Shown: positions 36,751-46,660 of the stretch, one piece after another
Numbering within the stretch: the first letter of the stretch is position 1
Layout of the letters: the number at the start of each line of letters is the position of its first letter
Source of the DNA: Iris pallida
Taxonomy: Eukaryota > Streptophyta > Magnoliopsida > Asparagales > Iridaceae
DNA length: 64,000 bases
Direction of reading: 5' to 3'
Assembly (NCBI GenBank): GCA_029216955.1
Contig: JANAVB010044017.1
Coordinates: 7,174,502 to 7,238,501, forward strand
Notes under the pieces: generated by a model
The model's database searches: none
What the model was told of the DNA's origin: nothing
The model's input: only the letters and a program-made list of their open reading frames with translations
Position numbers and translations under genes: made by a program

Positions 36751-37957
36751 ATGATAAGGGATAAGATCAGAGTTTCTGACTTCATATGTTCCTCTAACCT
36801 GATTAACAATCAGTTGAGAATCTCCATAAGCTTCCAGGAACTCAATATCTAATTATTTTGCTACTTGGAGACCAATCAGCAGAGCATTATATTCTACTAC
36901 ATTGGTGGAGCATGGCTCATTGAGAGAATAAGCACGGTATATGACCATTTTGTCAGGAGAAACCAAGACGATTCCTACCCCAGAGACAATATTGCCTTTA
37001 GGCCCAACCCGTGATGCTCCATCAAAGTATAACTGCCAAATATCATTTCTCAAAGTCATGTTGCAATCCACAACTTCATCTGGAATATCCTCATATAGCT
37101 TCGACGTTTCAGGTATAGGGTGAGCTGCTAAGAAATCAGCTAATGCTTGACCTTTTACTAATTTTTGAGGTACATAGACCATGTCATAAGGAGTGAGCAA
37201 CATCGCCCAGGTAGCTAACCTGGAGTTAAGAATGCTTGGTTTTCTCATCAATACCCGAATAGGATTTATTCTGGAGATGACATGAATAGTCTGTCCTGTC
37301 ACATAATGACGTGTCTTTTGAACGGCAAATACCAAAGCCAGACATTCCTTTTCTACAGGAGTATACCTGTGTTCAGGTCCGACCATCATTCGGCTAAGAT
37401 AATAAATTTCTTGTTCGTGACCCATAACACTTTTCTGTGCAAGAAGAGCACCAAGTGAATGATCCAATACTCGAACATATAAAAAAATGGTCTTCCTATC
37501 ACTAGTGGTACCAAAACAGGTGGATTTGTAAGGTATTATTTGATGTCATTAAAGGCTTTCTGACACGCTTCATCCCAAACAAAGGATACACCTTTCTTTA
37601 ATAGACGGGAGAAAGGTTGGCATCTCCTAGAAAGATTGGAAATAAATCTCCTGATATAAGCAATGCGACCCTGGAAGCCTCGGAGTTCCTTTAGATTGCG
37701 TGGAGGACGCATTTCAAGAATTGCTTTGATTTTATCAGGATCAACATGGATACCCTGAGAAGTGATGACAAATCCCAAAAATTTGCCACTGGAAACCCCT
37801 AAGAAAGACTTAGTAGGGTTCATTTTCAATTGATGCTGGCGCATCAATTCAAATACTGTCTTCAAGTCTTGAATATGATCATCTTTTGATCGCCTTTTAA
37901 CAGCAATGTCATCTACGTAACATTCAACTGTCTTCCGTAGATGTTCTTGAAAGATGG
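36751..37957 (-). pseudogene. Element D RT (C-terminal half), RNase H and second RNase H
   Basis: RT: ECYVDDIAVKRRSKDDHIQD at about 37870-37930 (catalytic YVDD, just outside the open frame 37536-37865), then SGKFLGFVITSQGIHVDPDK. RNase H: GHEQEIYYLSRMMVGPEHRY and YTPVEKECLALVFAV. Then LYFDGASRVGPKGNIVSGVG starts a second RNase H of the archaeal type, with VVEYNALLIGLQ. Everything upstream of 'IFQEHLRK' in RT is missing; the sequence changes at about 37957 to LTR sequence of element C. Confidence 0.88.
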
Positions 37958-38290
37958 CATAGAAAAATATTCAATATTGAAAGTAGGCCTCCAAGTAATT
38001 AAAAAAAAATTGTGAAAGTTGGCATAGAAAAATATTCAATATTCAAAGTATAAATCAAACATATAAAAACAATTTAGATCTCACAAGTTTATTGATTCCA
38101 AGGCTTTCGTACACTTCGACCAACAAGACTTTTAGCCGCACATGTTTATCAAAACTTCAAAAGAAAAGTTGGAGAAGAAGAAGAAGAGTTGTGTGTTGTC
38201 TATTCTTCTCATGATTTCTACCCCTTCTATACACCCTAAATTAGTTGTTTCCAGCCCACAATATCTCCCAAAATATCCTCTAAATTAGTG
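37958..38290 (-). repeat. Middle fragment of the element C LTR
   Basis: From about 37984 it matches 25858-26164 (for example GTTGGCATAGAAAAATATTC, TTTTAGCCGCACATGTT). It lacks both LTR ends. The string TGGCATAGAAAAATATTCAA occurs twice, at 37958 and 38021. The TATA box of the full copy is changed here (TATACACCC instead of TATACACATAAAA context). Confidence 0.85.
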
Positions 38291-39923
38291 CTCTTTGTTT
38301 CTGTGTTGACGTGCTTTTTGTGTGTCTTCCTTAAAAAATTGTATGTGAAAGCATATTTGTGAGGAATGTGTTATTTTTGTGCATTCTTTGGTTTAGTCCT
38401 TTTTGGTATATGTATCATGTTAGGACTAACCCTAGGTCATGTAACAGAAATGACCTGTTTGCCTAATTTTATCTCTAACTTTTTAGAGATGGCACAAGAC
38501 TCTTTGAATTTAGCAGTCATAACCGTGAGTCTTTACCCAGTGACTAGGTATATCTTCTTCTCTATGTCATAAAGTTCTTACACCTTGACATAGTCTCTTT
38601 CTTTTTGTTCTATTATATGGATAGCCTCATGATAGTCCAATCTGATCTTCTCTATCTCTTCCGTGTTACCGGTAGTAGATGTCTCTTTGATATCTTCTAG
38701 TATATTAGACAATCTAGCTACTTCGGTTGTGTATGCCTTAATCTCTTTGCGATATTATTTATACTTGTCCAACACATTTATGTGCTCTTCAAGTAGTTCG
38801 CTAAAGGCATTTTCTAACTCATCGAAAGTAAAATCATCATAGACAAGGTTCTTAGATACCTTTTCGTACCATTAGACAGGCATTTGCACTGCTGTTGGGT
38901 CTGCCCTCCTTCTCTGATTCACTGGTCTCACTTTTGTGCCAGATGCTGGTGTTAGCGTACTTCCGACCAGTTGTAGCTTTTCTGTTCGATCTCAATCGGT
39001 CGTATGGACTGCTTTTCTTCGTTAGTGGCAGTCTTTTTTCATATACCCTGACTTCTTACACCCAAATCAGGTCATTTTTTTATTGCTTTCGTGGATGTCT
39101 TTTTTCTTTCGGTTTGATCTCTCAAACTTTAAGAATTTTTTGAAGTTTTTGACCAGCAGGGCCTGTTCATCACTATTGGAATCTTTTTCGTCAGAATCAT
39201 TGTATGACACTCTTTTGGCTTGAGCTTTGAAGGCAATTGATTTTTCTTTGGGAGTTGCCTTCGCAAAGTCTTGTAGGTCCAACTCATGGGTCATGAGCTT
39301 GTCCATTAGTGTCTCCAATGTCATCGTGGTGAGGTCATTTCTTTCTATGGTTGTGGTGGCCTTCGGGTTTCAGTTATTTATTAGAGCCCGTAGTACTTTT
39401 CTGATCTTCTCTTGATTGCTGTAATCCTTACCAAGAGATTGTAAAGGATTAGTAATATCAAGAAAATGAGTAAACATTTATGTAATTGACTCACCGGGTT
39501 TCATCTTGAAGGACTTGTATTCTTGTGTCAATCTACTGATTTTGGATTCCTTCACTTAGGAAGTTCCTTCATAAGTTACCTCAAGAAGTCTCCAAATTTT
39601 ATTATATGTCGTACAATTAGATACATGATTAAACTCAATTTTGTCAATTGCATAGAATAGTGCATTGATGGCTCATGCATCTAGACTAGTGTCTTTTCAT
39701 GCTCAGTATATTTTTCATGGGATTTGTCTACTATAATACCATCAATCACTGTTCTAAGAGGTTTCTTGTAACCATCTATAACTATTGACCAAAGATCGAA
39801 GTCCGGTAACTTTAGAAAGAAACTCATCCGTGTTTTTCAATAGGTATAATTTATTCCATCAAATAGTGGAGATCTATTTGTGGATTGCCCTTCACCATTG
39901 AATATAGATTTAAAGCCTGCCAT
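38291..39923 (-). pseudogene. Copia B gag, N-terminal and central part
   Basis: Starts at ATG 39921-39923 with SPLFDGINYTY and MSFFLKLPDFDLWSIVIDGY, the same start as Copia A gag. The piece 39067-39324 has TLMDKLMTHELDLQDFAKAT, KEKSIAFKAQ and ALLVKNFKKFLKFER. Further left is the coil region, of which 38291-38705 repeats 24836-25252. Several stops break the frame. Confidence 0.85.
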
Positions 39924-39966
39924 AACTATATATACTCTCTAGATGGTTATGTATATGTATAACCTG

Positions 39967-39978
39967 GCTCTGATACCA
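39967..39978 (-). other. Copia B primer binding site (tRNA-Met)
   Basis: GCTCTGATACCA on the plus strand, two bases from the LTR start at 39981. Confidence 0.92.
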
Positions 39979-39980
39979 AT

Positions 39981-41087
39981 TGTAGGACCGTTGAGCACCT
40001 CTAGAGGGGGTGAATAGAGTGTGTACGTTTGTAGCAAAAAATATTACCAATTAAAAAATTAAATTTATATACTATGGCAAGTAAAAGAAAATGATATGAC
40101 AGTAAATAGATTACAATAAAGTAATACTTAAGAAGATCAAACTCAATGACACAGTGATATATACTGGTTTCCCTCTTAGAGGAAAAGTCGAGTCTCGAGT
40201 ACTCCTGCTTGATGTTAATCCACTATAGCATAAGCTTTAACTAAGTGCTTGCAACCCATACAACATCGTGCATGGCGACAAGTGCACGACCGACTTCACA
40301 ATATCATGTTTGGCGACGAGTGCATGACCGACTCCAAAGGACGATTTAAAAACTGTAACGTTTTTTGAATACAGCCTCCGATACAACTCTTCAGCACCAA
40401 ACTCTAGATTGAAACATAAATTGTATTGGCTTGGCTAAGAGAAGTATAATCTTGATTCGAAAGTATGGCTCGTAGAAAACACTTAGAAATGAATAGAAAA
40501 GAGAAGATTGAATGAATGAGTGATTTTAAAATGTGAAAGTTCTTCTCTATTTATAGTATTTTTGTAGATCTAATTCGGGCAAAGTTTAGACAGAGTTTGG
40601 ATGCAGAAATCTTGCATTCGAACGTTGAATGCAGATTTAGAGAAAATTCAAAAAATTTGTTCAAACTAACCTAATCGAACTTGGACCGAACTCTGGTCGA
40701 GTTCTGCTAGAGTTAGGACAGAACCATTTAGGCCATTTTAGTTGGATTTTTGGCTTTTTAGTATGTGGAGTTCTAGATAGAAGTTTATGGATAGGAAGGC
40801 TACATATTTGTGGACTGAGAAATAGCTTAGACAATACCGATCCTGATCAACCATACATATTTTTTCTAGACTCAATAAAATTAAAAATACAGAAAAAAAA
40901 TTTGTAAAAGCTTGATCTTGATTCCATTGTGTTTGGTTCTTGATGACCATGAGACTTTTGTAGCTTGTGGCAGTAGTAGGTACAGTCTTGAAAGCTAACA
41001 ACATGTAGCAGTATGTATATTTTGCGTATCGACCAAAGTTGACGTTGATAATCAAAATTAGGTGTGATCATGACCAATGGGCCAACA
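39981..41087 (-). repeat. Copia B 5' LTR
   Basis: TGTAGGACCGTTGAGCACC to GGGCCAACA, 1107 bases, pair of 19761-20839. The minus-strand TATA box (CTATAAATAG) is kept at 40547-40556. Confidence 0.9.
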
Positions 41088-41180
41088 AAGTCAATATATG
41101 AAAGATCCAATTTTAAATATATGATCAAAGTAAAAGATGAAAATCAAATCATTTATTTGCTTAACATACATGTTCCAATA

Positions 41181-41329
41181 TATGGCGATCGATGCACTTT
41201 TCGAGCTTCTCCGACACACGGATGATACTCGACGCACTCATGGGTATTCTCCACATAAGTTGGGAACCCCACCCACTCCAATAAATCTTCTCTCTCCTAA
41301 TAGGTAGAGGAGCTCGTCAAACTGATGAT
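41181..41329 (-). other. Tork-like internal sequence next to the LTR, RNase H missing
   Basis: Lies between the LTR end and the RT fragment. RNase H would be expected here but is not seen, so the element has an internal deletion. The part 41181-41280 is the sequence that recurs inverted at 18560-18666. Confidence 0.45.
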
Positions 41330-41760
41330 CTACATGCAGTACTCGAACTTCTTTTGACTTTCTCTATCGACTAATATTTACCCCAAAAATAGTCTTCGTT
41401 GTGCCAAAATCCTTCATAGAGAAGGTCGCACCCAGTTGGTGCTTTAACTCTGGTATCCATGTGACATTCCGACCCACCGATAGCGTATCATTCACATAGA
41501 GCAGTAATATGATAAAATCATCCTCGACAAAAACTTCACAAATAAAAAATAATCTAATGTCGTCCGTACATAACTATGCTCCCACGTAAATGACTCGAAC
41601 TTTCTGTATCATTGCCTCGGAGCCTGCTTCAGGCCGTATAAAGTCTTCTTTAACCAAACCAAGTTTGACTTGTCCTTCTTACTGAATTCCTCTGGCTGCT
41701 CCATATACAAATCCTTCTCTAAATCACTGTAGAGGAATGTTATTTTTGCGTCCATCTACT
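41330..41760 (-). pseudogene. Tork-like Copia reverse transcriptase fragment
   Basis: Minus-strand text [10 protein letters not shown] (near 41620-41650) and, at about 41440-41510, NDTLSVGRNVTWIPELKHQL with GATFSMKDFGTTKTIF. In the catalytic motif YVDD the first aspartate is changed (VND). Stops are frequent. Confidence 0.75.
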
Positions 41761-43300
41761 CGACCTCCAAATCAAAACTTGCTGCCAATATAGCACCACC
41801 CGAATAAACAACTGGCAAATATATCCTCGACATTTATGCCCTTCTACTAATTGCAGACTTTAACTACCAGCCTCGCTTTGTATCAAGCGTAAGTAGCATA
41901 ATCTGTCTATTTTACTTTGAACATGCAACGACTCTTCAAATCTTTCTTGCCCTTTGACAACCACACCATCTCACAACTGGAGTTTGCATGTAAAGAACTC
42001 ATCTTCTCCTGCATGGCCTATATCCACTCCTATATGTGTTCGTCTTCCATCGTCTATGTAAAACTTTTGGGCTCTCTTTCGTTAATTAGTACCACACACT
42101 CATCATGTGAGTATCTTGTAGATGGTTGACTAACTCCTGTGCTCCTCCTTAATGAAATCTCTGGTGCTGGATGTGTACCGACAGCCTTATTTTCTTCAGA
42201 AACTACCACCTTGGCATGCTCATCCTCCTGAGGATCACCCTGACAACTATCATCAGGCTGATAATCAAGTTTAGGAGCATCACTATGTACTAGCTTCCCT
42301 GTAACTGGATCATCTGTAGTGTCCTCTGAAAATGGCTCAAAACAAAATGACTCTAACTCAAGCAATTCCTTAAGCCTCAGAAGGTATCTCAGAATTCTGA
42401 GTGTTGATCATGGATTGATCTTCGACAAATACTACATCTTTGCTTCTGTAGTGCTTTCTTCCTACCGGTCATAGAATCATATAGCTAAACTCATCCCGAC
42501 CATAGCCGACAAAGATGTATTGCGTCATTTTTGGCTCAAGTTTGGATCTCTCATCCTTTGGTACATGTACGAAGGACTAACAACTAAGCACTTGCAGGTG
42601 ATTGTATGATGGTTCTTTTTTGTACCATACATTGTCAGGCACATCACCCTACAAAGAAGCACTAGGAGAGAGAGATTAATAATATAAGCAACAGTATTGA
42701 GAGTCTCACTCCAATAAATGTCCGATAAGTTTGCTTCAAACAACAAACACCGTACCCACTCCATTAGTGTCGTGTTCATGCACTCCACACCATTGAGCTG
42801 AGGTGCCTTTGACGGAGTCTTCTGGTATCATATCCCTTACTCTCTACAATATGCATCAAACGGACCGATGTATTTGACTCCATTGTCGGATCGAACACAT
42901 AGTAACTTTTTGTCACTCTCTCTTTTAACAGAGACCTAAAACTCCTTGCAAGTGGGCAATACCTGATCCTTGGTCTTTAGAGCATAGACCAAAACTTTAC
43001 AAGAACAATCATCAATATAAGTAGTAAAGTAAGAAGTACCATCAATAGATTTTACCTTCATTTGACTGCAGACATCCGAGTGAACTAACTCGAGCAATGT
43101 CGACTTTCTTGAAGATTGGTGATTTGGAAAGATATCCTATTTTGATTTCTCGCCAAACAGTGGGTGCATCTCTCCAATTTTGCATACTTGAGCACCGAAA
43201 TCACTTTTATGTTCAACAATTAGATCATTTCCTTCTCACAGATATAGCTAAGCCTCATATGCCATAACTCGGTAGACGTATTACCGACTGCGTTCACCTC
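41761..43300 (-). pseudogene. Tork-like Copia integrase and linker
   Basis: The piece 42525-42788 (MECMNTTLMEWVRCLLFEAN, FWSE-type end SDIYWSETLNTVAYIINLS) is the C-terminal half of a Copia integrase. The piece 42054-42365 (acidic, ending LRRSTGVSQPSTRYS) is the linker before RT ('RRSTR.R.PS.RY'). The integrase core, in pieces, spans 42790-43300. Confidence 0.78.
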
Positions 43301-43720
43301 ATGTGCCCCCTGTGTGCTACTTTCCAAAGTAGACACCAGATTTCTTGCTTCCTCTGGCAATTACCATCGAACCACTAAAAAGCTTCCACTGACCGCCCCC
43401 GACGAGATTGAAGAATCCTTCATCATCCAACCTTCCAACTGATACCAAGTTAAAACGGATATCGGAGACATGACAAACATATTTGATAACAAAAATTGCA
43501 TCTGTCTTAGTTCTCAAATGTACATCTCCAACATCAACAACTTTTGAAACATCTCCGTTGCCTATCTTCAATACTCCATAGTCTTATGTTGTATAAGTGG
43601 CAAATATTGTCAAGTTGTGAGATACGTGTGTTGAAGCACCTAAGTCCACCATCCAAGAATTATCATCGCAGGAGAGGTTCATGACTACCTCATTACCTAC
43701 AATGATCAGATCGTCTCCAT
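43301..43720 (-). pseudogene. Tork-like Copia protease and GAG-pre-integrase
   Basis: SWMVDLGASTHVSHNLTIF near 43610-43660 is the protease with D-L-G-A-S in place of D-S-G-A-S. It is followed by VLKIGNGDVSKVVDVGDVHL and LVSVGRLDDEGFFNLVGGGQ (43317-43571), as in Tnt1/Tork elements. Confidence 0.82.
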
Positions 43721-44065
43721 GTGCCGAGGTAGATATTATTGTGTTCTTGTTTTACTTACCCTTGTCGTCCTTCTTCTCTGTCTTCCAAGCGAAATAATTT
43801 TAATTAATGTGACCCTTCTTGCCACAATGGTAACATTCAAAGTTCTTGTACCGACGCTTGGACTTGCCACTGCTCTTCTCTATGCCACCGTCCGGATCCC
43901 TTCTTTTATTCCTTCCACGACTCTCTAGAACAAGTGCCTCTGAATTAAATAAAGAGCATGTGCCATGAGATTTCCTCTACATCTCTTCATTTAGTACCAT
44001 GCTCTTGCCTAACTCCAGACTAACCATGCCTTCTGGAGCAGAAGTAATAATGGAGGCTCGTATGG
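43721..44065 (-). pseudogene. Tork-like Copia gag, zinc-knuckle part
   Basis: ESRGRNKRRDPDGGIEKSSG and FECYHCGKKGHIN, followed by a stop and a tyrosine where the last cysteine is expected. The rest of gag is lost at the N gap (44066-44078). Confidence 0.78.
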
Positions 44066-44078
44066 NNNNNNNNNNNNN
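44066..44078. other. Run of 13 N (assembly gap or masked bases)
   Basis: Ambiguous bases at the junction of Tork-like gag and LINE 2. The true length and any target duplication of LINE 2 are hidden here. Confidence 0.99.
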
Positions 44079-44141
44079 AGGCCACGGCCATGACCATAAG
44101 ATCGGCTGCGAAGCTCCACAACCCCCCCACCCCCCCTCCAG

Positions 44142-45138
44142 TGCTTAACATCCTCTCGTAGAACGTTCGTAGGATTGCCAACAAACCCACCATGAACAAA
44201 TTCATCAGCCTCAAGAAACTTCACCAGATCGACATCCTGATTATCATCGAACCCAAAGTTCCAAAAAAAACTTAAAGCATTCCAACTGCAACTCGGCTTC
44301 ACTTTCGCGATCGCCGGGTGCAACGATATCTGGATCTTTTTCTCTATCGACGTCAAATTTGGCAACTTGTAAGACTCCAGACAAGCTCTGTCCTGCTGGA
44401 TCGAGCACCCAATCCTTCAGCACAGATCCCTTCTATCAGCTGTGCATGGCAGTTGCGACATCAACGACCGCAAAAGGCTTTGGGACACCCTGACGGATAC
44501 TCACCTTCTCCTAAACATCCCCCCGTGGATATGTGTAGGCGACTTCAATACCATCTCTTACAGAGAAGAGAAGTCCGGGGGCCGTCCCCCCACTCCCAAC
44601 GGCTATGGCTGACTTCAACACTTTCATTTTTAACACCCATATGTCCCCTATCCTGTTCTCCGACAACACATTCACCTGGTGCAACATGCAGGAAGGAGCC
44701 AGGCATCAATACTCTCAGCTCGATTGAGCCCTAGTGAACAATCGCTGGGCTGACTTCGGTCTTATATCGAACCTCTCCCACTTGAACACCACCAAATCGG
44801 ATCACTCACCTCTTCTGATAGAGATCAGCAGTAATCGCCATCACATCAAGAAAGCTTTTTGGTTACTGGATATCTGGACCCTCCATCCACAATTCAAAAC
44901 ATCGTTGCCACTGCTTGGAGCACTGCCGATAACCCTGATCCCCTAGCTCGAGTTGCAGCTAAACTTAAAGCGACCAAGGGAGCGCTCCCGACTTGGAGCA
45001 GAAACGCCTTTGGCAATATTTTCCAAGCTATCAAGCTGGCAGAAGATGACGTCGCCAGGGCAAAAATTCTATTCGGAGCAGACAGGTCATCGGAGAACCG
45101 CGCCGCTCTTCACCTAACCAGAGCTCTTCTCAAGTCCC
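44142..45138 (+). pseudogene. LINE 2 ORF2, endonuclease part
   Basis: Begins LNILS*NVRRIANKPTMNK, matching MLNIISWNVRGLANKPT of LINE 1. Further pieces: FTWCNMQEGARHQYSQLD, LNTTKSDHSPLLIEI (near 44780-44830), and NPDPLARVAAKLKATKGALP to the cut at 45138. Several stops and frame changes make it worse preserved than LINE 1. Confidence 0.85.
45134..45138. repeat. Target-site duplication of element F, left copy (GTCCC)
   Basis: GTCCC directly before TGTAACACCC; repeated at 55893-55897 directly after GGGTCGTGACA. Confidence 0.92.
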
Positions 45139-45666
45139 TGTAACACCCAGTTTTCTTAAATGAGGGTAATTTTGAAATTTTATATTTTAATTTATTTAAT
45201 TATGATATTTAAATGATAATATGATTTTTGGTAATTTTAATCATTTTAAAACTATTTTTAAATCATGACTTATGATTTTGGTGTTTGTCTAGTGTAACCT
45301 TAGAGCCTATCCATGTGATTAGGATGTTTGACTAGTACATTTTAGCTTAGAGGGTATTTTGGTCATTTTAGAATTTATTTGAATTTAATATATTTTATTA
45401 GAAATTTTTGAATAATTTAATTGAATGGTTGATTTAAATGCTAATTTAATTATTGCCTTGTGTTTTGGTTAGCCTAACCTAGATTGGACCTAACCTAGAT
45501 GAGTCATGACTAACTTAGTGAGCCACTTTGAGAATTAGATGGGTTGGTTAAGGGGTTAAGTCAAGTTTAGTCATGGTTAAGTGATTTGCAAAGGACTAAG
45601 ATAGAACCCTTTGTTCTAGGCCATCTATTTCCCTTGATTCAATCCTAGCCATAGGATGAAACCTAA

Positions 45667-45682
45667 AAACCCTAACCCTAAC
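45667..45682 (+). promoter_or_regulatory. Telobox-like motif in F 5' LTR
   Basis: AAACCCTAACCCTAAC, about 30 bases before the TATA box. The same motif is at 51564-51579 in the other LTR. AAACCCTA is a known plant promoter element (telo box). Confidence 0.55.
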
Positions 45683-45712
45683 TTTTATGACCAGCCAAGA
45701 CCTCTCCTTGCC

Positions 45713-45719
45713 TATATAA
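45713..45719 (+). promoter_or_regulatory. TATA box in F 5' LTR
   Basis: TATATAA in CTTGCCTATATAATGTC on the element's sense strand; second copy at 51610-51616. Transcription would start about 30 bases on. Confidence 0.6.
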
Positions 45720-46199
45720 TGTCTCTATGGGGATTTGTGCCTCTTCCTTTATTAGTTCTTCATTTTCTTAAGGAATAGGTAAGCCTCCATTAAATTTCTT
45801 CCTAGTTTAATCAATAGGACTTCTTTTGATTGGGATTTCTTCCATTATGATCTAACCAATGTTCTCTTGCTGTTCATGGAGAGTATTCTCAAATTTGGGA
45901 CAATTTGGAGCTTTTGGGTTAGCATGAAGGATCTCCCATTTTGAAGCTTCTTAAGGAGAAGAACACCAATAGGTAACTTCTCATTCTCTCCATGAAATTC
46001 CAGTTTTCTTGCATATTTGGACAGCCTTAGGAGTCCCCTAATAGTAGGAATTAGTTTTGTGTCTTGGTGGTCCCATTTCGTGTCCGTATCGAACACGTAT
46101 CCAATAGGATACCTAAGTATTTGTAGAAATGCCTCTAAGGGATTTATTTTATTGTTTTAGAAATCTGTTTGAATAGGATTGTAGATCTAGGGTTGCTCT

Positions 46200-46660
46200 A
46201 TGATTTTTGTGTGGACACTTGGGTGTTTCGTGTCGTGTCGTGTCCACACGAGGGACACGAACACGCTGTCTGTGCACTGTCCCTGTGTCCTGCATCACGG
46301 GGTCTGTTTCTTACGACACAGGACACGAGGACACACGAAATTTTGGATGAGTGTTGGGGCAGTGACTGCCACCATGCTTCCAAAATTTGGAAGCCTCTCG
46401 TTTTGTGTGCGAGGAGAAATCCTCCTCGCACTGGTCGCACTAGCCGCGCGCCGCACTGTACGCGCTGGTAAAACCCCCTCTGATACGCACGATTATCTCG
46501 GACACGACACGTCCCCGACCCGATTCAGGGTGATGACACCCTAGTCCTAGACCTGGCGAACCTAGGTACACGAGCACGTGTCCTGGTTTGGCTCGTGCTG
46601 TGCGCACGAAGACACGGTACGCGTGCACGACGATTGTCCTGCTGCACTGTGTCCAGGTTT
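46200..46660. repeat. GC-rich block full of GACACG/CGTGTC words in F LTR
   Basis: Includes GTGTCGTGTCGTGTCC, GAGGGACACGAACACG, ACGACACAGGACACGAGG and CTCGGACACGACACGTCC. The word occurs on both strands and stands out in an AT-rich LTR. The paired copy is at 52100-52560. Confidence 0.7.

Larger units (their letters stand above)
31312..37957 (-). mobile_element. Element D: Tat-like Ty3/Gypsy with an antisense ORF, truncated
   Basis: Minus-strand element inside the protease of element C. From right to left: RT C-terminal half, RNase H, a second (archaeal-type) RNase H, integrase, then in opposite orientation an additional ORF, then polypurine tract and 3' LTR. The dual RNase H is typical of the Tat lineage. 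The right side is cut inside RT at about 37957, so the N-terminal half of RT, protease, gag, PBS and the 5' LTR are missing. Element E at the right end of the window is a relative. Confidence 0.85.
25255..38290 (-). mobile_element. Element C: Athila-like Ty3/Gypsy, split and truncated
   Basis: Minus-strand Gypsy element inside Copia B gag. Present are the 3' LTR (25255-26570), polypurine tract, long 3' region, integrase, RNase H, RT and part of protease (to 31311). There the Tat-like element D is inserted. On the far side only a middle piece of the other LTR remains (about 37958-38290); gag, the first part of protease and the ends of the 5' LTR are missing. The linker before RT (SLPHLKYVFLG type text, IGWTIVDIKGIS, QRRLNPPMMEVV) is characteristic of Athila. 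Confidence 0.85.
19761..41087 (-). mobile_element. Copia B: SIRE-like Ty1/Copia retrotransposon with nested Gypsy elements
   Basis: Minus-strand element with LTRs at 19761-20839 and 39981-41087, PBS at 39967-39978, gag at the right, and pol running leftward to 21630. It is a sister family of Copia A: same PBS, same LTR end (ACCAATGGGCCAACA) and closely similar RT. An Athila-like Gypsy element with a further nested Tat-like element sits inside its gag. The third ORF present in Copia A is missing. All coding parts are broken. Confidence 0.88.
19193..41180 (-). repeat. Tork-like LTR, split by Copia B
   Basis: The halves are 19193-19760 and 41088-41180, about 660 bases in all. It starts TGTTGGGAATG and ends TTCCAATA (CA mutated), giving the inverted ends TGTTGG.../...CCAATA. 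A minus-strand TATA-like motif (TTTATAAA) lies near 19597-19606. On its left is a PBS and gag start; on its right is pol of the same orientation, so one LTR stands between two internal regions. Confidence 0.65.

Noticed and set aside
45667..45682. Telomere repeat or interstitial telomere
   Set aside because: Only two CCCTAA units, repeated in both LTRs as part of the element.
46169..46628. Several overlapping frames of 60-160 codons in the GC-rich block of the F LTR (also at 52042-52527)
   Set aside because: Open on both strands in several frames, caused by composition; no domain and inside an LTR.
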